Below, piece after piece: positions 54,886 through 64,000 of a DNA stretch of 64,000 nt. Source of the stretch: Guyanagaster necrorhizus (taxonomy: Eukaryota > Basidiomycota > Agaricomycetes > Agaricales > Physalacriaceae); NCBI RefSeq assembly GCF_019112545.1, contig NW_025064881.1, positions 2,020,591-2,084,590 on the forward strand, written 5' to 3'. The position numbers were made by a program, and so were the translations under genes. The first letter of the stretch is position 1. Each line of letters starts with the position of its first letter. The notes beneath the pieces are model-generated. The model was given only the letters and a program-made list of their open reading frames with translations. It had not been told where the DNA came from and did not search any database.

Positions 54886-56451
54886 AGCTTTGGCACCTAA
54901 GAATGCTTTGTTTGATCCTTTCTGTGTCGCTCCAGCATGTTATGAACATTTCTATACACTACTTGTCTAATGAACATCTATGGTTTGTCGCTGCTATTCT
55001 CGGGCTCAAATGAGAGATCATTCAATGCGACAAGCAACATTCGCCAATGTCACGGTCAGCGACGCCGACGTCATAGAATTGTTTTTTGCACTTCGATTGT
55101 GGGCTCCGAATTGGAGGTTGAAAATCACTGTAACCCTGACCTTGTTTCAGATGACAGTAGGACTTTTTTTCTCCACCGAACCTAAAATTACCAAGTTATT
55201 ATCTACCTCTCATCAATTTAGCTCGTTTTCTCTAGCCCTGTCTCTCTCTGTCATCGGACCGCTGAAGTAGACTTGAAACTCAGAAGGGCATTGCTGTGCA
55301 TTTACCCGTCCTTTGTTCAAGGCGCTGGAGTGACACTGTCTTCGGGAAACGAAACCTCGCTGAGAAACGTCTTTGGGATGTCCTGGCCGACGAACTTTGT
55401 CTCCCCCAAATTCCCTTGCCTAACATTCAATAACGGATGCCTTGGATGTGCTCTGGTTGTGTCCAGTCTGGGTATCGCTACTTCCGATAGCATCGCAGTA
55501 GTACCAACGGAACCCAGTTATTGGTTCAGGCTGTTCGGTGCCATACTAGCATACTAGAACAATGACGATTCAGAATCAATCAGATCTCCTATGTATGTAT
55601 TTATATATATATATATATTCAAGGCGCTATTGGTAGTCTATCCGCTTATCAAGCCTCCCAGCGCCGAAGCATCCTATTGGCCATTCTCCCCAATGACTTT
55701 TTACCGCTGCTCTTGAGCTCATCGGCGAGCTTCACCTCGCCAAGCATCCCGAGGGCGGTGAGTCTTCTAGACCCAGCCGCTTTGACTAAATACCGAGGTC
55801 TAGGGGGCTACTATGTCGAGACGGATCGGCAGGAAGGCAACGTACCGTCGCCCTTTGCTGGTAAACAATCCCGTTCGTGGCAGAGGTTTTCACCAACAAT
55901 AGCTGTTCTTTCAGATAACGCACCTCGAGATCTACTATCTCCTCACAGCTAGGTGTCATACACCCTCACACTGCGTAAGCCCTCAGCTATGTTTGGCACT
56001 TGCTTTCATCTACGGCCCGTAATAGCCTCGCGCTTACGGTAATTGCTTCACGCCTACCGGCTACCTCTTTACAGACATTGCTTCGTACTCGCTGATCCCT
56101 TTAACTCGCGAACCTCTTTAACTCTCGAACCCCCGCCGGAATCCATTGTTTTTCCTAATGACATACATCTCTCCTACACCCTCAATCATCGCCTCTCGCC
56201 TCGCGCTCCCGTAGATCAGGACAAGCCTGCTGCCTAGTACATATCACGTTCAAGAAGTTAAAAGAACCGTCGCTGCAACATTCAATAACGGAAATTATAT
56301 AGTAGCAATCGCCGTATATATTCTGTAATAAATTTCATACAAAGTCATAAAAGTTACACTAATACAAGAGTCCTCCAAAGGATCTCCGAACAGTCACATC
56401 ACTTCACTTGATCTACTTTCAGTAAAGCTTCTTTTCTTCGGGCTTTAAGCT
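54886..56451. other. Convergent gene-poor stretch
   Basis: About 1.6 kb between convergent genes. Frames of up to 95 codons (for example 55273-55557) have no family resemblance or splice partners. It contains a short TA repeat at 55602-55618. Confidence 0.35.
55602..55618. repeat. TA dinucleotide repeat
   Basis: About eight TA units in a row within intergenic DNA. A simple microsatellite of no evident function. Confidence 0.8.
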
Positions 56452-59400
56452 TTAAGCATCATCTTCTGATGAGGAGTTCTCATCGTACAACACCACATAG
56501 TCCAAAGCATTCGATCTCGGGGGTACGGCAGTACGTTGACTGTCCGCAGTTGACGCGTTCATCCGGCTTTCTTCCCATAGTTCCTCATCGGACGAATCCG
56601 AAGAAGGCACACTGACCAATGAGGCAGAGAAGGATTCCTCGGACCCAGCAACTGAGATAACATCTTGAGAGGATGGTGCGGTTACCGGAGAAGCAGGAGT
56701 TGAATTCGAAAGGCTCAGCCGCTCGAACTGTTGTTGAGTTACTTCCAGCGGCTGCAGGCTCTCGGGTGCCTTAGGCATAACAATCACGGACGAGTATGTC
56801 ATCGAAGGGGGTACTTCAGAAACTGCGCTACTCGCCTGTTGACGATGAGGCTCCGCGACAACAAGACTGCAGAAACATTAATAATTGTAATGACCAGAGC
56901 ACAAATTACCAACTCACTCAATCCAAATGCTATCCCCGAACAATTGACCAGTCGAACCATTCTTCAAGCGCCAGTAGCCAGTATATCTTCCAGGAGCGTC
57001 AGGAGCCTTTAAAAATTATACCAAGTCAGCCACCACTGAACTCATATCTTTTCAAACGTACCTTTAATTCCCCAGTCCAAACATCAACCTCTTCACCAGC
57101 ACGTACAGATCCAACAGGCAGAACGTACGTTCCCGAGTCACGCATAAACGGCTCTCCCGCCACGAACATCAGTTCGGTGCTTTCCTCCCAATCATTCAAA
57201 CCACTGTTCTTCATGCGCCAGCACTTCATGAACTCGGCACCTGGGGGGAAGACTTGACCATCCGGTGCGGTGACATCTCCAACAAAATCAGCTTTGGTCT
57301 CAATGATAGCCCGGAAGTCATCATGAGAAAACGTGGTAACAGCTTTCGCCTTGTAATCGGGGATTACAGTTTCAGATGCCAGAGATTCCTGTGATGAGAT
57401 GAGCAAGTCCGGAATACTAAGGTGCCGAAGGGGCGGGAGAGAAGGAAGTGACGGCGAAACGTCCTGAGCAGTCTTCTCCACTTGAGGCACAGATGATTTA
57501 GCCTCTGCAACATCAACATTAGGGACATTCGAGTGCTGGTTGACAGGCGTCAGGAAAGTCTCCGGTGTTGGGCTATTTGGCAACGAAGGTTCCATCAGAT
57601 GTGTCAACTCGGGGAACGACAATTGCGGGTACGGCCTGGAGGCCTTGTTCGACTTGGCGGAGGGCTCTCTGGCCGACGGAATCACAGAATGATTGTCATC
57701 GGGGATACAAGTCTGTTCACAAGGGGCATAGTCGTCATCATCAATGTAGAACCTCTGACGGAATTGCTCAAAGAGGGAGGAGGGTAGGTGCGAGGAGCTG
57801 TTAGGAACTACATCGGGATAGTGTACGGAACAAACTTCACCATCAGTTGCTGAGATGGTTGTGGAACCCGCCGTGGACTGGAAAGCAGAAGCTGAAGGAA
57901 TGGGGGTGTGAGCCAAACTCGGAAGTGACACCACCATCGTATCTGGAAGGGGAAGTCTCTCGTTAAAAGCCGGGTGATAAGGCGGTGATGGTGACCTGGT
58001 CAGGTACGTGGGGTTGTAGGCCGGCGTCATGAAAGGAGACTGTTCTGCAGGCGGAGTGATACAGGGAGGAATGTACGCAGATGCTGAAGGAGAAAGAAAG
58101 GGAGAATTAGCTTCGGGCAAAGGAGTCGGTAAATCAGAGACAGGAACTGGGATAGATGTAGGAGGCATAAGAGGAGACATGGGGGTAAAGGCCGGAAGTG
58201 CACCAGGAATTGTCATGGGAGGGGAAGGAAGAGGAGACGGAGTCCTTAATGTAAACGGGAAGCCCTTAACGAGAGGCGCATTTGCCCAAGACGGATTGCG
58301 AAGGACACCACGATCATAAGAGCGGGAGCGAGAACGCGACCGAGTCATATAAGACAGAGGGGTGCTCAACCTGAGAGGAGAGCGACCTCGATCTGCGTCG
58401 ACGTCAATCAACGTGGTTTGACCGACGCGGTATACTGTGGGAATGACGGTATCTGCCGACTTCATCTTCAGAAGAGGGTGGTTGGGAGGATGAACAGAGA
58501 TTGGCATAGCTTCACAGCGTTCGCAAAGGTCAAAATCGAGACATTCGTGATGCATGCACTATGAGCTGGTGAGAACATGTGCACCTAGTATTGAACAATG
58601 AACCAACCTTGTATCGGACGCCGTAAATACTTTTGTTACAATCATTGCAAACCGCCATGTGCATGGCACCTACAGGCCCATTGGAACGCTGTGGCGTTGG
58701 TCAGACATTGAAGACGGGATGAGCAAGTGACACCAACACATACCAAGTAATCAGCGGGGTTGGAAATCTTGATGAATGTATGATGGGGGTGCTGTTCCTT
58801 GGTAATACTGCAAAGATTATATTAGCACCAAAAAGATGTATGAACAAAAGAACATACGCGTAACAGGAGCCGCATGTGTCGAAATCCGGACAATTAGCGC
58901 ATTTCTATGATGGCATATTAAGCATGGGCCAGACCTTTGTTGAAGAAGGGGAACTCACATAACGGCCACCTCGAATGCGGGAGTCACAGAGATCACAAGT
59001 CGCACAGTGAATAGGGCTAACGGCTGGCGTGGGACCTTGGGGCACGGGCACCGGGGCAGGTGCCGGTGGAGCGGTGCTTCCGACGCGAGAAATGATGACG
59101 CGGCCTGGTTCAACGACTTCCCAGAACTCGTGGAAGGGATCATGTCGTTCGGCAGCACCTGTAGTGATGCATTTAGTGCAGAGGTCGTAATCTGAAAAAC
59201 TGTTAGGCATGGAAATAAAAGTCTTGAGAATATGCATACCAGAGCAATCCAAGCACTTGTGTCTGATTCCTTCAATCTGCTCTGAGCAACAGTCACACCT
59301 GACACCGTAATGGATGGTCGGTGGCGCAGCGGGAGTCTCTACTGGCTTTGGAGCCTCTATGACACGAGGCCCAGGGGTAAGGTTGAGTTGGACAGTCGCA

Positions 59401-60665
59401 GGAGTGTCGGGAACCATGGGAGGGATAAACGGTGTCACGGGTGACATGTTATTGAAGGTATAGAAGGGCTGCATTGGCTGTGCGAAAGGATTAGGAATAT
59501 GAGAGGGTGGTGGCGGTGGTGGCGGTGGCGGCGGGGGAAGGGGGGGGAATGACATCGGTGTGAAGGCTTGCAAAGGTGGAATAGGATCCAGCGGATCGAA
59601 CGGCTGCCGGTCCTTGGGGCAGCCACCACATCTTTCTAGCTTGTATGTGTGACGACCCAAGGTTTCGACGCAAGGACTCTCGAACAGAGGGGGGTGCTGC
59701 CAGCATTCATTGCACTAGGTAGAAAAATAGGGTGAGCCGACATAACAGACGGGTATGAGATACGTACCACAATACGAGCACACTTTTGACAGGACTGCCA
59801 TGGCCCTTGGAAGAGCTTGAAACACTTGGCACAGGTATGGTACATACAAGGCATAGGTGGCACGAAGGGCCTTCCAAAGACGCTCTGGGGGGGCTGAGAA
59901 GACATGTTCTGGTCGAGGAAGTTGTCGCCAAAGGCTCCTTTGAGGATGCGGTCAAGGTCCCTCTTAAATGTGTCCATGAGGGTGCGTATATCATCCTTTG
60001 CCTGGGCCACGGCGCAGCAGGAAGACTGCTTCTGTGACTGAGTTGGTCGCTGCGGCTGAGACCATGGCTGCGGGGAAGGAGATCGAGTCGGGAATGGCTG
60101 TGGCGGGAGGGCGAATTGATCGACGTCCATGGGGGGAAGTGTCTGGGGTCTGGGTGGCGACGAAAAGAGGATGGGTGGCGGGGGGATGCCGGCAAAGTTG
60201 GGTGGGGGCTGTGCTGGGGACAGTGACGAAGAGGGGGGGTCGAGGAAATGGCAGACTCTGACTGGCGGACGCCACTGAATCTGGGCCAAATCACTCGCAA
60301 ATGTCGGCTTGTGAGGCGACTCGTCAAACACACTAAACTTGAGCATCGGACTCGGCCACCTTCCCAGTAGACTAGGATTTGACATTGCCACCCTGTACTC
60401 GTCAGCGTTGTGCACCTCCCGGGCGACTAGAATGCGAGAAGCTGAGGAATTGGGCGAGAAGAGAAGCTTGGAAAGAAAGTAACTATGACTGAGATGGGGA
60501 AAGACACGATATAGCTGTCGAGACAAGATAAGCGCCACTGACGAGCTTGCGTGGACGACGAGTGCTCACCTGGTTGTACAATTGAAGGAAAGAAGGGAAC
60601 GCATAAGCATCAGTAAAAGTAAATTTGCGGGTCTCCCCACGGTAGGTTGCTTTGACAGTGAACAT
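56452..60665 (-). CDS. NBR1-type selective autophagy receptor
   Basis: Ten exons on the minus strand (60665-60570, 60514-59768, 59714-59240, 59191-58959, 58904-58858, 58807-58744, 58688-58608, 58558-57062, 57006-56918, 56866-56452) give 1247 residues. It opens with a PB1 domain (FTVKATYRGETRKFTF, QLYRVFPHLS). A Cys-rich unit (CAKCFKLFQGPWQSCQKC) is followed by three ZZ zinc fingers (RCDCCSEQIEGIRHKCLDC; CDLCDSRIRGGRYKCANC; CNDCNKSIYGVRYKC). The Ig-like NBR1 domain with its tryptophans reads MKCWRMKNSGLNDWEES, VDVWTGELKAPDAPGRY, TGYWRLKNG and IWIDLVV. The acidic C-terminus holds NALDYVVLYDENSS, a candidate Atg8-binding motif. Long Pro-rich linkers join the domains. Fungal NBR1 proteins deliver cargo for autophagy; that role is by family. 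Confidence 0.9.
59509..59541. repeat. GGT/GGC-rich microsatellite coding polyproline
   Basis: Within the NBR1-type gene, a run of GGT/GGC-like triplets on the plus strand encodes eleven consecutive prolines on the minus strand, flanked by further Pro residues. Confidence 0.7.
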
Positions 60666-62499
60666 TGTTGGTTGGCTAGTAGTAGTGAATTGCAGGCAAC
60701 CGAGACGACAGGGTCCCCGCAGCCGAATGACTAGTTATACTCATCGGCTACCCACGTGCCCTACCGTCCGGACTCTCCACCGCACTCCTTTTTGGGTCCG
60801 ACGAGTCATTCACAATGACAGCGATGCCTTCATGTGAAATCCGGCTATTGTGCAAAGTGGCTTAAATAGACTTCTGGTAAGTACACGCAAAAAGGTAAAC
60901 GAACGAGTATTACTTTACAACTTCATCCCCACTTCATTGCACCTTTCCGACCATGTCCGACCACTCCGAATCAAGTCAAAACGATAGATTGTAGTCGCAG
61001 GCTTGCCGTGAACCCCGTACTCCAATCCAAAGACTTGTCACAGTTTAGGGAAATTCGTCCCCTAATATCAGACTCAGATCGAGCTTATCATTACGTTCGA
61101 CCCCTCCAGCGCCGGGAATATTAACTGCATCATTCTAATCATAAACGTAAGCTTTTCTTATAGACTCGAGGGATGGAAGGTAGCATACTCTACCCCTTCG
61201 CCTTCATCGATGCGTCTAGTCGCAGACAAGTCGTTGCATGACAATACTTTACTCTTCCTCTAATTTTCACTACAAGTAAACATTTCTGCAAAGCTAAGAA
61301 TGAAAGCCACCAAAATCACAGGAAACACGTACTTCCTTGGTTCTTCCAACCGAGTAAACCAATACCGAGGCGACAAGCCTTCGGCTTGACCCACTGCATA
61401 TTCCTTGCACAAAGCTTTTTTGACATCTGTAAAATGTTTTGAATATAAATTTATGATTGATTGCTATCTAGTGCTTAACGTAAGTTTATTCTTGGGCGAA
61501 GAGCCAGCGGCCCCCCTTCGAGGCAGCCAAGAGCGATACGGCAACAAGCCAAGCGGCGGCGGCAACGTCCGTTTATCATTAGTTTATCACATGAAGACGA
61601 CAATAAAATAATACCTGAAGGATTACGGTGCCATTAGCTTGGGTAGAGCTCGATACACCGACTCTCCTAAGTATGAATTTCTACTTATTTTATGCGTAGA
61701 TTTCAAATATGTTAATATGTTGAACATAGTATGATACTTTTTTTAACAAAGAACTCCCAGTATCAAGATACTCGGGACACCGTATGTCTTATGTGACTCA
61801 ACACTGCAGGAAAAGCAGCAATTCGATTTCAAAGCGGAGCTGCTGCAGAACTTCGTGCTGAAAATGACGTCATCGAGCGTCCATTGCCTCTTTCGGCCTC
61901 CGAAGATAAGAAAGAGCCGCGCCCAGGCTCTGCTATTTAAGATTTGCGGATCATTACATAAGTAAGACATACGAGGCACCGAAATCTTTTTTGAGAACGC
62001 GTGAAAAGCGCTGAGGATACAGCTATACAGTTACAACTTACAAAGCGCCCAGCGAAGCAACGCGCAACTCGAATCGATGATGTCGTTACCCTGGGATTTC
62101 TTTTATCCCGACAAGTGTGGCGTCTGTCCGAGTCGACGGAGTAAGCACTGAGGGAACAAAACTGCCGTGAACCCGGGATCTCTGGTTGTACCCTTTGTAG
62201 AGGCAGAATATTGGTGCGGCGCTGGCGCAGTGTCATTAATGTTGAGGGGATCTGTATTAGCAACTGCAAAGACAAAAAAACCTGTCCGATCCACTCCTCT
62301 AGGATTCCTGTCCGAACCCCCCGAGGGACGGTTCCTTGGCGAGAAACCCCCCCCCGGAAATGGACATTCCAGCCAGAAAGAGGAAGAGGGATTTATGGTC
62401 AACATGAACCGGGGGGAAGGACTAATTAATGTCCAAGGCAGTTAAAAGGGTGACAAGTCACTGCGTACATTGTGTGTGTGTGTGACAACTTAGTTGACA
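60666..62499. other. Gene-poor divergent region
   Basis: About 1.8 kb between two divergent starts. The frames are short and unsupported. A run of G and C homopolymers at 62340-62420 and a TG repeat near 62471-62484, just before the lyase start, are visible. Both promoters must be here. Confidence 0.35.
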
Positions 62500-63344
62500 A
62501 TGACCACCGCAGAGTACGAGCTACTACTGACGACGCGATACGACCCGCTGCTGGAGCGGCTGGGATGGAACTACGACGAGCTGCGACCGTCGCCATTTCT
62601 GCTGCTGCGATATCACTACGATCGTATTGTCGATGCCGTAGAGCAGCACGGATGGACAGAGACAGTGGGTCTGTCATATAGTGCAGTGAAGATGGCAGCG
62701 CAGGAGGCGGTGAGCAACGCAGCGGACAAGTCGGCACGGGCATACAAGGTAAAATGATATTATCTATTTGTTTTTGTGGCAGAGACCGACTAGAACAGGT
62801 GCGCTTAACGCTCTCGCGGTCGGGCACGCTCACGGCCTCGGCGATGCCCACCCCGCCGCTCGCGTACGACCCGACATCACCTGCGTTCTTCAAACCCAAC
62901 TCGGACAGCGGCACACTCTACGGCCAGGTGCTCGCAGTCACCCTCGACAGCGAGCCGACCCCCGCCTCGCTCTTCACCTCCACAAAGACAACCCGCCGCC
63001 AGGTCTACGACGACGCAAGATCGCGCGCCGCCCTCCCGCCCATCGGTGCCTCATCCACTGTCTCCTCGTCCCTCGCAGAGGTCATCCTCCACAACGAGCA
63101 CGGCGCCATTACAGAGGCCTCCGTGTCCAACGTCGCTTTCTACCGCTCCCCCCACTGGATAACGCCCCGTCTTAGCACTGGCTGTCTCCCCGGCGTCCTC
63201 AGGCGGTGGATGCTCGAGCAGGGTCGTATAAGAGAGGCCCCGGACGACCTTGCGTTCACTCTTGACAACGTAAGGCCTGGCGACTGGGTCCTCATACTCA
63301 ACAGCGTCTCAGGCTGTCGCGTTGGTAGGATACAGGAAGGTTGA
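62500..63344 (+). CDS. Aminodeoxychorismate lyase-like class IV PLP enzyme
   Basis: Two exons (62500-62748, 62799-63344) give 264 residues. Class IV aminotransferase-fold enzymes include 4-amino-4-deoxychorismate lyase, which makes p-aminobenzoate for folate, and branched-chain aminotransferases. Recognised segments are LTLSRSGTLTASAMP, the likely PLP lysine in TSTKTTRRQVYDDAR, the cofactor-binding glutamate in VILHNEHGAITEASVSNVAF and the phosphate loop STGCLPGVLRRW. The length and the KTTRR context favour the lyase, but the substrate is inferred. The second exon is very GC-rich compared with its neighbours. Confidence 0.82.
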
Positions 63345-63441
63345 ATGACATCCTGCGTAACATTTTGGGCTCACTAGAGGCGGACTTTGAACAGAAATAA
63401 TATCTACTGTGTATCAAATACTATACTTTTTAGTGGCACCG

Positions 63442-63970
63442 TTATACATACAACGATTCGTCGACATCCATGCTACCATCGTCTCCATCGAACATCCCAT
63501 CGTCCATCTCGCCCAAGATGTAGTCCACCATGTAGCTCTCTTGAACCAGCTTCTCCATTCGCGAAAGGTGTCGCTTCGTATACGGTATCAGCCCATCTAT
63601 GAGCTCCTTCAGCGCCGTGCTGCCCTTCCCATCCTCTTGCCCAAAATCCACCTGGAACGCCTTGCTCACGTCCTCTGTCGGCCTCAGTTTGACGATGGCA
63701 AACAGCACTCCTTGCGCTACGTCATTCATCTTTGCATTCGCATTCCAGTCCCGGACGTACCGCAAGAGCTTGGCGAGATCTGACCCATAGAGCGTACGGA
63801 TCACCTGGTCCACCGAGGCATTCCCCGAAACCGACCCTGCTGTTTCATCCAGAGATGATCGCACGTCCCTGAACAAGGTCAGCAATCGACCCGGCTGCTC
63901 CATCGCCAGGGCGAGCTCAATAGCCCGGCGGTAGTCTTTCAGTGATATGTAGTTTGTAAAATCTTGTTCC
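63442..63970 (-). CDS. UTP13: Utp13/TBL3 U3 snoRNP protein, C-terminal exon (partial)
   Basis: The last exon of a minus-strand gene runs from an acceptor at 63971 to the stop at 63442; the rest lies outside the window. It encodes the helical domain that follows the tandem WD40 propellers of Utp13 (EQDFTNYISLKDYRRAIELA, LAMEQPGRLLTLF, LAKLLRYVRDWNANAKMNDV, LIPYTKRHLSRMEKLVQESY) and ends in an acidic tail. Utp13 is part of the small-subunit processome that matures 18S rRNA. The gene is convergent with the lyase gene, only about 100 bases away. Confidence 0.82.
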
Positions 63971-64000
63971 CTATTTGACGTCAGCACACATCACAAAGTC

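Noticed and set aside
55273..55557. 94-codon plus-strand frame in the 54.9-56.4 kb gap
   Set aside because: Cys and hydrophobic residues are scattered without a signal peptide pattern or known domain, and there is no support from neighbours.

Overview
The window is nuclear DNA of a filamentous basidiomycete, most likely an Agaricomycete. The evidence is the dense packing of genes on both strands, very many short introns (mostly 45-60 nt, GT-AG, several with a CTRAY branch site just upstream of the acceptor), long Ser/Pro-rich disordered protein tails, and a set of typically fungal families (Sin3, Ark1/Prk1 kinase, RTA1, Kre2-type mannosyltransferase, secreted intradiol dioxygenase-like protein, Isc1). 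I joined exons by hand from reading frame, splice sites and family similarity. About 130 introns are inferred, and every joined gene was checked for consistent phase from start to stop.

Layout: 0-2.1 kb, the 3' end of an unknown gene and a small membrane-anchored disordered protein (family A). 2.4-7 kb, the Sin3 corepressor. 7.1-9.1 kb, a single-pass membrane protein whose tail carries PPxY and PSAPP motifs. 10-12.7 kb, a Syo1/HEATR3-type ribosomal-protein import adaptor. 13.1-14.7 kb (minus), a beta-hydroxyacid dehydrogenase-like oxidoreductase, divergent from an Ark1/Prk1-family kinase (14.9-18.9 kb). 19-20 kb (minus), a Ctr-type copper transporter. 20.3-22.3 kb (minus), exonuclease V. 22.9-24 kb, an RTA1-like membrane protein. 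26-27.2 kb, a secreted intradiol dioxygenase-like protein in ten exons. 27.6-28.8 kb, a second family A protein. 29.7-34.6 kb (minus), a DEVH-box RNA helicase of the YLR419W/DHX57 type, divergent from the splicing helicase Prp22 (35.5-39.3 kb). 39.5-40.1 kb (minus), an Nxt1-type mRNA export factor sharing a 98-bp promoter with Isc1 (40.2-41.8 kb). Then methionine aminopeptidase 2, an HSL-type alpha/beta hydrolase, a Kre2/Mnt1 mannosyltransferase (minus), an F-box/WD40 protein, an NBR1-type autophagy receptor (minus), an aminodeoxychorismate lyase-like PLP enzyme, and the 3' end of Utp13 (minus).

The region is mostly housekeeping: chromatin repression, splicing, mRNA export, ribosome biogenesis, N-terminal methionine removal, sphingolipid turnover and autophagy. 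The genes look independently regulated, with no metabolic cluster. Gene-poor stretches lie at about 24.6-26, 48.7-51.1, 54.9-56.4 and 60.7-62.5 kb. The most notable items are a pair of apparently uncharacterised membrane-anchored paralogs, a candidate Rsp5/ESCRT adaptor, five GC-AG introns, several 16-21 nt micro-exons (one encodes the helicase P-loop), a dioxygenase homolog with an altered metal site, and a short W/Y motif repeated in the kinase tail and the hydrolase tail.
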